A DNA stretch of 64,000 nucleotides from an alpha proteobacterium HIMB114 (GTDB lineage: Bacteria > Pseudomonadota > Alphaproteobacteria > Pelagibacterales > Pelagibacteraceae). The stretch is from positions 496,001-560,000 of the forward strand of contig ADAC02000001.1 of assembly GCA_000163555.2 (NCBI GenBank), given 5' to 3'. The notes under the pieces were generated by a model that had not been told where the DNA came from, searched no databases, and worked only from the letters and a program-made list of their open reading frames with translations. Shown piece after piece: positions 26,068 to 36,197 of the stretch (the stretch's first letter is position 1; each line of letters starts with the position of its first letter). A program made the position numbers and the translations under genes.

Positions 26068-27435
26068 ATGGTTATTACTAGATTTGCACCCTCTCCTACA
26101 GGACAGCTTCATATTGGTGGCGCCAGAACAGCTTTATTTAATTATTTATATTCAAAAAATCAAAAAGGAAAATTTTTATTAAGAATTGAGGATACTGACA
26201 AAGAACGTTCTAAAAAAATATATGAAAATCAAATAATTGATAGCCTCGGTTGGTTAGGAGTTAATTTTGATGATAATGTTTTTTATCAATCTCAAAATAT
26301 TAAAAAACATACAGATGTAGCAAATCAACTTTTGAAAAATAATTTTGCATACAAATGCTATTGTACTCAAGAAGAGCTTGACCAAAAAAGAGAAATAGCA
26401 AAACAAAACAGCGTTAATTATATATATGATGGAAAATGTAGAGATCTGAGAGAAGAAAAAAACTTACCATTTGTCGTTAGATTAAAAATAGAAAAAAATA
26501 AAAAAATAATGCTTTACGATGGTGTGCAAGGCGATATTGAAATAGACACAAGCACACTGGAAGATTTTATTCTTTTGAGATCAGATAATACCCCCACTTA
26601 TAATTTATCAGCTTCAGTAGATGATAAATTAATGAATATTACACATGTTATACGAGGAGATGACCATAAAATAAATGCATTAAAACAAATAATGATTTTT
26701 CAATATATGGGTTGGAAATTACCAAAGTATTTTCATATCCCATTAATTCATTCTGAAGATGGAAAAAAATTATCCAAAAGAGATAATGCATCTACAACAG
26801 AAGATTATAAAAAGATTGGAATATTACCAATTGCATTAAGAAACTATCTTTTAAGATTGGGATGGTCATATAAAGATAAAGAAATTTTTAATGATGAAGA
26901 AAGTATAAAATATTTTTCTCTTAAAAATATTGGTAAATCACCATCTAAATTAGATTTTGAGAGAATTAAATCTTTAAATGAATTTTATATTAAAAACTTA
27001 AATGAAAGTTTTCTAATAGAAAATTTGGTCATATACATAAAAACTTATAAAAAAAAACTAGATGATAATATTATTGATAATATAACTAGTAATATCAATA
27101 TTCTTAAAAATAAAGCCAAAACACTTGAAGATATTTATAATAATTCAAATTTTATTTATGATTTTCAAAAAAAATTAGATGTAATAAATGATAGAAATAA
27201 AACTATTATTAATGAATTCTATAGTGAACTTGTCAAATTAAAATCATATGATGAAGAAAAAATATCACAAATAAATCAAAATATAATAAAAAATAATAAT
27301 ATTAAATTTAAAGATTTAGGACAACCACTTAGGTTAATTCTAACTGGTTCAGATCAAGCGCCAAGTATTAAAGATATCATTAAAATATTGGGCATAAGTG
27401 AAACAATTAATAGAATTAAATTACATATAAATTAG
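26068..27435 (+). CDS. gltX: Glutamyl-tRNA synthetase
   Basis: Charges tRNA-Glu, and probably tRNA-Gln for later amidation by GatCAB, as in most alphaproteobacteria. 455 residues, class I: HIGH-type motif [20 protein letters not shown], Rossmann core, IRGDDH and the KMSKS-equivalent [10 protein letters not shown] near residue 233. A zinc-like cysteine cluster, [13 protein letters not shown] with YDGKCR, lies around residues 97-130. Many alphaproteobacteria carry two gltX paralogues; only this one is in the window. Confidence 0.96.
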   Translation: MVITRFAPSPTGQLHIGGARTALFNYLYSKNQKGKFLLRIEDTDKERSKKIYENQIIDSLGWLGVNFDDNVFYQSQNIKKHTDVANQLLKNNFAYKCYCTQEELDQKREIAKQNSVNYIYDGKCRDLREEKNLPFVVRLKIEKNKKIMLYDGVQGDIEIDTSTLEDFILLRSDNTPTYNLSASVDDKLMNITHVIRGDDHKINALKQIMIFQYMGWKLPKYFHIPLIHSEDGKKLSKRDNASTTEDYKKIGILPIALRNYLLRLGWSYKDKEIFNDEESIKYFSLKNIGKSPSKLDFERIKSLNEFYIKNLNESFLIENLVIYIKTYKKKLDDNIIDNITSNINILKNKAKTLEDIYNNSNFIYDFQKKLDVINDRNKTIINEFYSELVKLKSYDEEKISQINQNIIKNNNIKFKDLGQPLRLILTGSDQAPSIKDIIKILGISETINRIKLHIN

Positions 27436-27469
27436 ACAATTCATATCAAAACTGATATTACGTTCCGCA

Positions 27470-28756
27470 ATGTCTGAAATAGCTAAATTAAAAGTTGGAA
27501 AAAGAGAAATAGATTTGCCCATAAAAAAAGGTTCGGTTGGGCCATCGGTAATAGATGTTTCAAAATTATATTCAGAAACTGATCATTTTACATTTGACCC
27601 TGGATTTACATCAACAGGTAGTTGTGAGTCTTCAATTACATTTATAGATGGAGACAAGGGTGAATGTTATTACCGTGGGTATCCAATGGATGTATTAGCT
27701 GAGAAAAGTAATTTTTTAGAAGTTGCTTATTTACTTTGGTATGGTGAACTTCCATCAAAAACCGAATGGACTGAATTTTCAGATGCAATCAAAAACCATA
27801 CAATGGTTCATGAACAGCTAAATACCTTTTTTAATGGTTTTAGAAGAGGCGCTCACCCTATGGCAATTATGGTTGCTGTCGTTGCTGCACTATCAGCATT
27901 TTATCCCGACTCGATTAATATCTCTGATCCAGCTCAAAGAAGGATATCTGCCAGAAGAATGGTGGCAAAAATACCTACTCTCGCTGCAATGGCTTTTAAA
28001 TATAGCTTAGGACAACCATTTGTTTATCCTGATAATTCATTAAATTATTCAGAAAATTTTATGAAAATGTGTTTTGCTGTTCCAGCTGAACCTTATAAGA
28101 TAAATAAAACATTTGCTAAAGCGTTAGATAAAATATTTATTTTACATGCAGATCACGAACAAAATGCATCTACATCAACTGTAAGACTTGCGGCATCTTC
28201 AGGTGCTAATCCATTTGCATCAATTTCAACTGGTTTTACTTCTTTGTGGGGTCCGTTACATGGTGGTGCAAATGAAGCGGCTCTAAATATGCTAAAAGAA
28301 ATTGGTGATGTTAAAAATATTCCTGAGTATATAAAAAAAGCTAAGGATAAAAATGATCCATTTAAATTGATGGGATTTGGACATAGAGTTTATAAAAATT
28401 ATGATCCAAGAGCAAAGGTAATGCAAAAAACATGCCATGATGTATTAAGCGAAATTGGTAATAATGATAATAAATTACTGCAAGTTGCAAAGGAATTAGA
28501 AAAAATTGCTCTAAGTGATGAGTATTTTATTGAAAAAAAACTTTATCCAAATATTGATTTTTACTCAGGAATTACATTAAGTGCCATGGGTTTTCCTACC
28601 ACAATGTTTACAGTATTATTTGGATTAGCCAGAACTGTTGGTTGGTTAGCGCATTGGAAAGAGATGATGGTCGACAAATCTTCCAGGATTGGAAGACCAA
28701 GACAACTATACACAGGTGCAGAACCAAGAGAATTTAAAGATTTAATAAAAAGATAA
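27470..28756 (+). CDS. gltA: Citrate synthase (type II, hexameric type)
   Basis: Condenses oxaloacetate and acetyl-CoA at the entry to the TCA cycle. 428 residues. Key elements: [22 protein letters not shown], catalytic His in [13 protein letters not shown], His in [16 protein letters not shown], Asp in [16 protein letters not shown] and the closing arginine [12 protein letters not shown]. It starts 34 nt after gltX. Its stop is separated by 2 nt from the convergent lpxB stop, with no terminator hairpin between. Confidence 0.97.
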   Translation: MSEIAKLKVGKREIDLPIKKGSVGPSVIDVSKLYSETDHFTFDPGFTSTGSCESSITFIDGDKGECYYRGYPMDVLAEKSNFLEVAYLLWYGELPSKTEWTEFSDAIKNHTMVHEQLNTFFNGFRRGAHPMAIMVAVVAALSAFYPDSINISDPAQRRISARRMVAKIPTLAAMAFKYSLGQPFVYPDNSLNYSENFMKMCFAVPAEPYKINKTFAKALDKIFILHADHEQNASTSTVRLAASSGANPFASISTGFTSLWGPLHGGANEAALNMLKEIGDVKNIPEYIKKAKDKNDPFKLMGFGHRVYKNYDPRAKVMQKTCHDVLSEIGNNDNKLLQVAKELEKIALSDEYFIEKKLYPNIDFYSGITLSAMGFPTTMFTVLFGLARTVGWLAHWKEMMVDKSSRIGRPRQLYTGAEPREFKDLIKR

Positions 28757-28758
28757 AG

Positions 28759-29868
28759 TTATTTTAAATTATTAACTAAATCTTGAGCAATTTTATCAGA
28801 TGTATCCTTATTAGAAAAACCTTGTAAAATAACATTATAATCAATAATCATTTTTTTTAGTCCATTTTTGTTATTCAATAAAAAATCCAAATGATTTAAA
28901 ATTTTTTTTGAATTACAATTACCTTGGATAAACTCGGGTATAATTTCTTTATTGGCAATAATATTTATTATATTTACAAATTTCACTTTTACAAAAGGTT
29001 TAATGAGAAAATAATTTAACCAATTAAACTTGTAAATTGTAAAAAAAGGGATTTGTGATTTGCAAAGATCTAAACTTATTGTTCCAGATTTTGCTATAGC
29101 AATTAGAGATTTGGTAAAATATTTTTTTTTTTCATTTTCATCTGACGCTATGATAATTCTTGATTTATCAATATCATTTAAATATTTTTGAACACTATGA
29201 TTAGTGCTATTTGTGATAGCAAAATGATAAATATACTTGCTTCCCAAAGAATTCATTATTTCTAAAAAAATAGGCATAAAAATTTTTATTTCACTTTGCC
29301 TACTCCCGGGGCAAAAAGATATTATATTGCTATCAGCGTAGTAATTATTTTCATTGTTTACAAATTTTTCAAAAAAAGGATGGCCAACAAAATAATTTTT
29401 GATTGAATATTTGTCAAAATATTTTTTTTCAAATTCAAAAAGTAAATAAATTTTGTCTAATAATTTTTTTATTTTATTAGCTCGTTTTTCTCTCCAAGCC
29501 CATATAGATGGAGCGACATAGTGAAAAAATTTGGATTTAATTTTTTTATTTGATCTAATTTTTTTTATGACTTGAAACACAAAATCTGGGGAATCAACTG
29601 AAAAAATAATATCTGGGTTAAAATTTTCAATATATTCAACAGTAAGGTTAATTTTTTTTTTAATATAAAAAATATTTTTAATAACATCCGTAATTCCAAA
29701 AAAAGTAATATCTTTTGATTCAAAAGGACCATCGATATTCAGTTTTTTAAGATTGTTTCCAACTATTCCTTTGATTTCGATATTGTTTGTAGTTATATTT
29801 TTTATTACTTTATATGCTAATAGATCACCAGACGTCTCACCTGTGATAATAAAAATTTTTTTTGTCAT
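28759..29868 (-). CDS. lpxB: Lipid-A-disaccharide synthase
   Basis: Joins UDP-2,3-diacylglucosamine and lipid X to make the lipid A disaccharide at the inner membrane. 369 residues, family GT19. Motifs: ITGETSGDLLAYKVIK, FGITDVIKN, DSPDFVFQVIKK, HYVAPSIWAWREKRANKI, FVGHPFFE, FCPGSRQSEI and AKSGTISLDL. It is the last gene of the 35 kb minus-strand run. It shares one base with lpxI. Confidence 0.96.
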   Translation of the reverse strand: MTKKIFIITGETSGDLLAYKVIKNITTNNIEIKGIVGNNLKKLNIDGPFESKDITFFGITDVIKNIFYIKKKINLTVEYIENFNPDIIFSVDSPDFVFQVIKKIRSNKKIKSKFFHYVAPSIWAWREKRANKIKKLLDKIYLLFEFEKKYFDKYSIKNYFVGHPFFEKFVNNENNYYADSNIISFCPGSRQSEIKIFMPIFLEIMNSLGSKYIYHFAITNSTNHSVQKYLNDIDKSRIIIASDENEKKKYFTKSLIAIAKSGTISLDLCKSQIPFFTIYKFNWLNYFLIKPFVKVKFVNIINIIANKEIIPEFIQGNCNSKKILNHLDFLLNNKNGLKKMIIDYNVILQGFSNKDTSDKIAQDLVNNLK

Positions 29869-30656
29869 TACATTGTTGAAATAAAAAAATTATTTTTATT
29901 AGATAAAATGATCGATTTTTTTTGGTTTAAAAAAATATTTTGATTTTTTTTTAAAAAAATACCATTTAATTTTGATTGCATACATAATTTTACAGTTTTT
30001 AATCCAATAGTTGGGAGATCGTACTTTAGATTTTGATTTTTTTTTGGAAATTTTATTAATACTCCAGATTTTTTATTCTTGTTTTTATTTAAATTAATCA
30101 CTCTTTTTAACATACTATCTGTTCCCTCGGCTGCTTCTATGGCAACTATATACCCTTCATCAATCACAACACCTTGCGCATTGTCAAATTTACTTAAATT
30201 GTCCAAAATTTTTTTTCCTTTTTTTGCATCTTGAAGATCAATCTTGTTAGGTTTTTTTTGAGTAACTGTTTTTTTTAACAAAAGATTTTTTGAATATTTA
30301 TGGCTTTCGACTACTTTAATTTTATTTTGATTTAGAATTTTTTTAGCTAAATTCAAAATATTCCCATCACCACTTTTGAAAGCCTTAATGAGATGTGGCA
30401 TATATGAAATAGCTTTCATATCAAACTTCATATTTCTTAAATTTGGCCTTTTAACATATCCAGCAAAGATAACTTCACGTATTTCATAATCCTTTAATAG
30501 TTTTAAAATTTTTCCAAATTCTCCTAAATTAATTTTGAACGAGTCTTTAATTTTTTTTTCAGTAATATTTAAAACAATAAATTTTTTATTATTTTTTTTA
30601 AGAGAATAAATTATTTCTTTTGGATAATCTCCTGTGCCAGCAAATATTGCAATCAT
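29868..30656 (-). CDS. lpxI: UDP-2,3-diacylglucosamine pyrophosphatase LpxI
   Basis: Hydrolyses UDP-2,3-diacylglucosamine to lipid X plus UMP; LpxI (DUF1009) replaces LpxH in most alphaproteobacteria. 262 residues. Visible: AIFAGTGDYPKEIIYSLKKN, LGEFGKILKLLKDYEIREVIFAGYVKRPNL, the central LPHLIKAFKSGDGNIL, and the C-terminal domain DNAQGVVIDEGYIVAIEAAE GTDSMLKRV with LPTIGLKTVKLC. Overlaps of 4 nt with lpxA and 1 nt with lpxB indicate translational coupling. No lpxH is seen in the window. Confidence 0.95.
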   Translation of the reverse strand: MIAIFAGTGDYPKEIIYSLKKNNKKFIVLNITEKKIKDSFKINLGEFGKILKLLKDYEIREVIFAGYVKRPNLRNMKFDMKAISYMPHLIKAFKSGDGNILNLAKKILNQNKIKVVESHKYSKNLLLKKTVTQKKPNKIDLQDAKKGKKILDNLSKFDNAQGVVIDEGYIVAIEAAEGTDSMLKRVINLNKNKNKKSGVLIKFPKKNQNLKYDLPTIGLKTVKLCMQSKLNGIFLKKNQNIFLNQKKSIILSNKNNFFISTM

Positions 30657-31426
30657 TTTTTTGGTCTACAAATATCTCTGTTTGAATTTTTGTTTTCAAT
30701 GAACTTTATCAGTATATCATTTAATTTATTACCATTTTTTAAACTCGAAATGTATTCTTTCATATTGTCACTATTAAATAATCCCATCACTGTTTTTTTA
30801 TAATTTTCCATCTCTAAATTTTTGAAACCTTTTCGTCTTAACCCAATTAAGTTTATGTTTTCAAAATATGATCTATTACCCTTTATCAAAGTAAAAGGTA
30901 GAACGTCTTTATCAACACCAGTCATTCCACCAATCATTGCACCTTTGCCAATTTTAGTAAATTGCAAAACTGCTGAATTACCACCAATAATAACATCATC
31001 ATCAAAAATACAATGACCCGCAATTGCAGCATTGTTAGCAATAACAAGATTATTACCAAGCTGACAGTCATGCCCGATGTGAACACCTACCATGAATAAT
31101 GAATTATTTTTAATTTTTGTAATCTTGCCACCTTGATCGGTACCAAGACTTACATTCGTATATTCTCTAAATGAGTTATTATCTCCAATTTCAAGAAAAG
31201 TTTTTTCACCTTTAAATTTTAGATCTTGAGGAATGGTACCAATACTACAAAAAGGGAAAAAAATATTTTTTTTTCCAATTTTAGTATTGCCATTAATATT
31301 TACATGACTAATTAATTCACAATTATCGCCAATTTCAACATTTTTTCCAATTACGCAAAAGTCACCAATTTTAACATTATTTCCAATTTTTGCATTTTTA
31401 TGAATAGATGATTTTTTGCTAATCAT
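30653..31426 (-). CDS. lpxA: UDP-N-acetylglucosamine O-acyltransferase LpxA
   Basis: First step of lipid A synthesis: transfers a 3-hydroxyacyl chain from ACP to UDP-GlcNAc. 257 residues from the ATG at 31426 (MISKKSSIHKNAKIG aligns with known LpxA starts); an ATG three codons upstream, at 31435, is an alternative. Left-handed beta-helix hexapeptide repeats run through about residue 185 (IGNNVKIGDFCVIG, VGVHIGHDCQLGNN with the catalytic His, IAGHCIFDDDVIIGGN). A C-terminal helical domain follows. It overlaps the fabZ end by 8 nt. Confidence 0.95.
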   Translation of the reverse strand: MISKKSSIHKNAKIGNNVKIGDFCVIGKNVEIGDNCELISHVNINGNTKIGKKNIFFPFCSIGTIPQDLKFKGEKTFLEIGDNNSFREYTNVSLGTDQGGKITKIKNNSLFMVGVHIGHDCQLGNNLVIANNAAIAGHCIFDDDVIIGGNSAVLQFTKIGKGAMIGGMTGVDKDVLPFTLIKGNRSYFENINLIGLRRKGFKNLEMENYKKTVMGLFNSDNMKEYISSLKNGNKLNDILIKFIENKNSNRDICRPKK

Positions 31427-31883
31427 TTCTATCAACTATTGTTGCCATCCATTCAGCATCAGCCATTTTCTTTTCATTACAGTAAGCAACTCCTTTGTAT
31501 CTCCAAATCTTTCCTTTAATTTTATCTACGTTGCATTGTAGGTACAGATCACACGGCGGTATAACTGGACTTCTAAAACGCGCATTTTGAACAGACATTA
31601 GATAAACTAATTTATTTTCAACTTCTTTTTTATCGATACTATATGCAGCTAATGCCGCTGCTGCTTGACCAAAAGCCTCGACTATCATAACTCCAGGCAT
31701 TACAGGCTGTCCTGGAAAATGACCCTGTACAAAAAATTTGTCTTTATTTAATTTTAAATGACCAACAGCGGATTTCATGGGAACGATGTTGTATAAATTA
31801 TCTATTAATAACATCGGATCTCTGTGGGGTAGTAAATCTTCGATAGTTTTTTTATCAATACTTGGTAAATTTTTATCGATCAT
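31419..31883 (-). CDS. fabZ: 3-hydroxyacyl-ACP dehydratase FabZ
   Basis: Dehydrates 3-hydroxyacyl-ACP in fatty-acid elongation, competing with LpxA and LpxD for the same acyl-ACP pool; the placement between those genes is conserved. 154 residues, hot-dog fold. LLPHRDPMLLID, then GHFPGQPVMPGVMIVEAFGQ with catalytic His55 and Glu69, and the C-terminal RFRSPVIPPCDL block. It lies 11 nt after lpxD. Confidence 0.96.
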   Translation of the reverse strand: MIDKNLPSIDKKTIEDLLPHRDPMLLIDNLYNIVPMKSAVGHLKLNKDKFFVQGHFPGQPVMPGVMIVEAFGQAAAALAAYSIDKKEVENKLVYLMSVQNARFRSPVIPPCDLYLQCNVDKIKGKIWRYKGVAYCNEKKMADAEWMATIVDRND

Positions 31884-31894
31884 TTTACGCGCTC

Positions 31895-32848
31895 CTAGCC
31901 TTTCAGAAAATCTTTAATACTTCTTGCTGGGTAACCTATTACCTTGGCATTATCATCTAAATTTTTTAAAACACCTGATCCTCCGCCTATTTGAACATTA
32001 TTGCCTATTTTTAAATGTCCAGATATTCCAGCCTGACCACCAATCATGCAATGATTACCGAGAAATGCGCTACCAGCAATACCGACTTGACCTGTAATAA
32101 AGCAGCTAGATCCTATTTTAACATTGTGGGCAATATGAACTTGATTATCTATCATTGTATTTTGTCCTACTAAAGTTTTGGAAAATGAACCTCTGTCTAT
32201 TGTGCAATTTGAGCCTATATATACATTATTTTCAATTTCAACATAACCAATATGAGGAATAAAATATAATTTTTCTTTTATATATTTAAAACCGAAACCA
32301 ATTTTTCCAATAACAGAACCATCGTTAATTGTAACATTATCACCTATTATAGAATTTGAAACAACGCAATTCGAACCAATACTTACATTTTTTCCAATAA
32401 TAACATTTTTTTTAATAGTAGAATTTATACCTATTTTAAATCCATTACTAATTTTAACGCTAGCGTCTATAAACGTACTATTTTTTGTTAGATTTTTATA
32501 TTTTAAATTTTGTTTAAATTTATAATTATCTTTATCTGCTTCAGGATAAAACATTTTTGCAGCTAAAATAAAGTCTAACAATGGCTGCTCCGATATTATT
32601 GGAATAGTTGAATTATTTACATACTTTATGTACTTTTTGTCAATTAAACAATACGAAGCTTTTGTAGCAATAAGATCATTAAGAAATTTAGAGTTTTCTA
32701 AAAAAGTCAAATCACCCTTTTGAGCATCTTGTAAATTAGAAATGTTTTTGACTTTTTGATTTTTTAATTTTTCTTTTGATGAAAATAGAAAACAATCAAT
32801 TATTTTATTAATGTTGTGTGGCCCTGAATTTAAAAAAAAAGAATTCAT
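31895..32848 (-). CDS. lpxD: UDP-3-O-acylglucosamine N-acyltransferase LpxD
   Basis: Adds the second, N-linked 3-hydroxyacyl chain in lipid A synthesis. 317 residues, slightly short. The N-terminal uridine-binding domain (ISNLQDAQKGDLTFLENSKF) is followed by hexapeptide repeats (FIDASVKISNGFKIGINSTI; YIGSNCTIDRGSFSKTLVGQ), the catalytic His in VHIAHNVKIG, and GGQAGISGHLKIGN. It sits 11 nt after bamA; skp, which often lies between bamA and lpxD, is absent. Confidence 0.95.
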   Translation of the reverse strand: MNSFFLNSGPHNINKIIDCFLFSSKEKLKNQKVKNISNLQDAQKGDLTFLENSKFLNDLIATKASYCLIDKKYIKYVNNSTIPIISEQPLLDFILAAKMFYPEADKDNYKFKQNLKYKNLTKNSTFIDASVKISNGFKIGINSTIKKNVIIGKNVSIGSNCVVSNSIIGDNVTINDGSVIGKIGFGFKYIKEKLYFIPHIGYVEIENNVYIGSNCTIDRGSFSKTLVGQNTMIDNQVHIAHNVKIGSSCFITGQVGIAGSAFLGNHCMIGGQAGISGHLKIGNNVQIGGGSGVLKNLDDNAKVIGYPARSIKDFLKG

Positions 32849-32859
32849 AAAACAATTGT

Positions 32860-35103
32860 TTAAAAAACACTTCCAATTACAAAATTAAAGTTTTCTTCTT
32901 TATCTCCACTGGCACTACTTAAGGTTTCTGCAAAAGTAAAACTAATTGGTCCTAATGGAGATACCCATTCAAATGCAGCACCAAAAGAACTTCTTAATTT
33001 ATCACTATCTAGTTTTTCATTAAAATCTACTCCCCATACGTTACCTGCATCTAAAAATAAAATTGTTTTTGCATTCCATTTATCTGGTAAAGGGTTTGGC
33101 AAGGTAGAAGATATGCTAGAATAATAAGAATAATTACCTCCAATATGATCTTTGCCATCTTTGGGCCCTATTCCATAAGACTCGAAACCTCTTAGTTTTG
33201 ATGAACTTAGAAAGAGTCTATCACTTAGTTTTACATCTTTGTCACTGAGTGAGTTGTTGGTTTCTGCTCCACCTTTGATGTTTAAAGTAATTTTTTCAGA
33301 GGCAGGATAATAATAAGATCCAGAAACACTATTTTTTAAAAAAGGAATATCACTAGGTGGTATTCCTAATGTTTGTTTAAAACTGACTTTATGTCCAGAT
33401 GTTGGAAGGAAAGAACTATTTCTTTTGTCTGAAGAAATTGAATAAAAACCTTCAATTGTATTATAAGTCCCTTTTCTATCTTTATATACTTGAGATGCAC
33501 TACTATTTACATCAATATTATCACGCTCAAGGCCAAATCCTGTAGTTAAGGAAATATCCTCATAAAGATCGTATTTTAAAGCCAATGATCCCCCTTGTTG
33601 AGAACTTTCATAACCTGCATTAGCATAATCAACAGATGTTGCAAAAGCTCCAACTATTAATGTGTTATCAGTATTTTTATAATCTGGTATCAAAGTATTA
33701 ACATTTGCATTAATTTTTTCTGTACCTACTGAAATAGAGGAATTAATATTAATTCCTTTTCCAAATAAATTTTTCTCATTTAACGTTGTGCTAACAGAAC
33801 TTCCTGCAGATCCTATTCCAAGACCTGCTGATACAGACCCTGTAGGCTGTTCTTCAACATTAATATTTACGGTGGCTGTTTCTTTTGAATTATTTTCAAT
33901 TGAAGTTTTAACTGAACTAAAAATTCCAGAAGATTTTAAATTATCAATAGATCTTTTTAATTTATAATCCTCTAAGGAGTCGCCCTCTGAAAATGTTAAT
34001 TTATGCCTTATAAGCTTTTCTTCAGTTATTGAATTGCCCCTAACATTGATTAAATCAACATATCTCCTTTTGCTTTTATTGAAAAATATGTTTAAGTTTA
34101 TTCTATCTTGATCTGTCTTTTCTTCAAAAATTTGAAATTTATAAAACTCAACTTTGCTTAAATTTAAATATTCGTTAATTTTGTTTTTAATTTTATTTAA
34201 CTTTGAAACAGAATATACATTTTTTTCTATATTTTTTTCTATAATAGATCTTACTATTTTTAAATTTTTGTCGGGTATGACTTTATTTTCATCTAAAATC
34301 TTATAATCTTTGAAGAAATATTTTTTTCCAGAATTAATAGAATAGGTAATATTTGCAAAATTTTCATTAATAAATTCAATATTGGATGATGAAATTTGAA
34401 TATCATAAAAACCTCGATCTAAATAAAAGTTCTTTAATAAAGAAATATCATATTCAATTCTTCGTTGATTAACTACAGTCGAACTAGATAAAAATTTCCA
34501 CCAACCATATTTGCTTGATGAAACAACATCCGATAATGTTGAAGATGAAAAAAATTTTTCCCCAATAAAAAAAATATTTGAAATATTATATTTTTGTCCT
34601 CTATCTACATCTAAAATTACATTTATGACATTTCCATCCATCTTTGATATTCTTGGTGTAACTTTTGCATTAAAGTAACCTTCTTCATTAAAATTTTTTT
34701 TAATAATACCAATATCTTTTTTTAATAAAGCTTCTGAAAATATTCTATTTTGCCCAAGGGATAAATTATCATAAAAATATTCTTCTCTTTTTTTATTTAA
34801 AACACCTTTTACAAAAAAAGACTCAATAAAAGGATTTTCAACAACTTCTATTATTAATTTTGAATTTAAAGTTTTAACAGTAACTTGTTCAAAAAATTCA
34901 GTATCAAATAAAATTTTTTGAATTAGGTTTAAATCTTCTAAACTATAGTTTTTTTTATTAACAAAATTAATCTTTTGCTTTATTGTATTAATAGATATTT
35001 TGTCATTTCCTTTAACCTCTATGGTGTTTAAAATCTCAGCAAAACTTATTTGCTGACAGAAAATAATAACAAAAAAAAATATTTTAATTATTTTTTTAAA
35101 CAT
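32860..35103 (-). CDS. bamA: Outer-membrane assembly factor BamA
   Basis: Central Omp85 protein of the BAM complex that folds beta-barrels into the outer membrane. 747 residues: signal peptide 1-22 (cleavage near SFAEIL), five POTRA domains over about 23-415 (a late one reads YVDLINVRGNSITEEKLIRHKL), then a 16-strand barrel with the family motif region KLRGFESYGIGP and a C-terminal phenylalanine (FNFVIGSVF). It overlaps dxr by 16 nt. rseP, which usually separates the two, is missing. Confidence 0.97.
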   Translation of the reverse strand: MFKKIIKIFFFVIIFCQQISFAEILNTIEVKGNDKISINTIKQKINFVNKKNYSLEDLNLIQKILFDTEFFEQVTVKTLNSKLIIEVVENPFIESFFVKGVLNKKREEYFYDNLSLGQNRIFSEALLKKDIGIIKKNFNEEGYFNAKVTPRISKMDGNVINVILDVDRGQKYNISNIFFIGEKFFSSSTLSDVVSSSKYGWWKFLSSSTVVNQRRIEYDISLLKNFYLDRGFYDIQISSSNIEFINENFANITYSINSGKKYFFKDYKILDENKVIPDKNLKIVRSIIEKNIEKNVYSVSKLNKIKNKINEYLNLSKVEFYKFQIFEEKTDQDRINLNIFFNKSKRRYVDLINVRGNSITEEKLIRHKLTFSEGDSLEDYKLKRSIDNLKSSGIFSSVKTSIENNSKETATVNINVEEQPTGSVSAGLGIGSAGSSVSTTLNEKNLFGKGININSSISVGTEKINANVNTLIPDYKNTDNTLIVGAFATSVDYANAGYESSQQGGSLALKYDLYEDISLTTGFGLERDNIDVNSSASQVYKDRKGTYNTIEGFYSISSDKRNSSFLPTSGHKVSFKQTLGIPPSDIPFLKNSVSGSYYYPASEKITLNIKGGAETNNSLSDKDVKLSDRLFLSSSKLRGFESYGIGPKDGKDHIGGNYSYYSSISSTLPNPLPDKWNAKTILFLDAGNVWGVDFNEKLDSDKLRSSFGAAFEWVSPLGPISFTFAETLSSASGDKEENFNFVIGSVF

Positions 35104-36197
35104 AGTTCAATTTTTTTTGCATAATTAATTGCTTTGTTAATATCATTCAAATTTCTGATATTTGATTTGAATTTAAATATTTTTTTATTTTTGAAGGTAT
35201 TTATAAGAATTTTGACAATATCACCATATTTTATTTCATTTTTTAAAAACATTTTCCCTAATTTTTCATTTATTACTGTAAAAATAATCATACCAATATG
35301 GTCATATTTTGATAGAATTTCAAAACCGAGATTTATCAAAGGAAATTTTTTTTTATTTGGTAAGAGTAATGAAAACTTTTTATCATCAAAATTTATCTTA
35401 AAATTATTTTTTAAATTTAAGGCATTAGATATAGGTATTTCCATTTTTGCAGTATGCATAATTGGGAATACTAAATTATTTGTTAATTCTATAATAGCAT
35501 GTACATTCGAGCTTTTTTCAACTCTAACATCTATTTCTTTATTAGATAATTTAAATAGAATTTTAGCCTCAAATAATTCTAACACTTTATTAGCAAAATT
35601 AGATGAGTCTATTGAAATTTTTTTACCCATTTTCCACGTTGGATGTTTCAGGACATTTTTTATAGTCTGATTGTAAATATTTTTTTTATCATAAAATGGA
35701 CCGCCAGAAGCAGTAATATAATATTTTTTAATTAAGTTTTTGCTTTTAAAATTATTTATAAAAAAATCGATACAATGATGTTCTGAGTCTATTGGTAATA
35801 ATTTACAATTATTTTTTTTTGCGAAATTAATAAAAATCTCACCACCACATATAATAGTTTCTTTATTTGCTATTAATAAATTTTTTGAAATTTTTAATAA
35901 TTCAAAATTAAAGTTAATAGCTTCAAATCCACTTAAACCAGATATTACGTAATCAATTTTTTTTTTTTTATATTTTTTAATAAAAAGTTCTGCAGTAATT
36001 AGTCTTTTGTTATTAATATTATTATTTATCAAAAAAATATTTTTAGGTTTGAATATTTTTTTTTGATAGTTTAACTTTTTTAAATTTGAATGAGCAGCTA
36101 AACATAATAATTGAAATTTATTTTTATTTTTTTTAAAAACGTTCAAAGTAGATTTACCTATAGATCCTGTTGATCCAATAATTGCTAATGTTTTCAT
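35088..36197 (-). CDS. dxr: 1-deoxy-D-xylulose 5-phosphate reductoisomerase
   Basis: NADPH-dependent committed step of the MEP isoprenoid pathway. 369 residues. NADPH loop IIGSTGSIGKSTLNVF, LIANKETIICGGEIF, metal and substrate motifs PIDSEHHCIDF, ITASGGPFYDKK, HPTWKMGKKISIDSSNFANK and LELFEAKILF. The more usual MNKGLE segment reads ANKVLE. It works with the IspDF fusion encoded at 11.6-12.7 kb. It overlaps cdsA by 4 nt. Confidence 0.96.
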   Translation of the reverse strand: MKTLAIIGSTGSIGKSTLNVFKKNKNKFQLLCLAAHSNLKKLNYQKKIFKPKNIFLINNNINNKRLITAELFIKKYKKKKIDYVISGLSGFEAINFNFELLKISKNLLIANKETIICGGEIFINFAKKNNCKLLPIDSEHHCIDFFINNFKSKNLIKKYYITASGGPFYDKKNIYNQTIKNVLKHPTWKMGKKISIDSSNFANKVLELFEAKILFKLSNKEIDVRVEKSSNVHAIIELTNNLVFPIMHTAKMEIPISNALNLKNNFKINFDDKKFSLLLPNKKKFPLINLGFEILSKYDHIGMIIFTVINEKLGKMFLKNEIKYGDIVKILINTFKNKKIFKFKSNIRNLNDINKAINYAKKIELCLKK

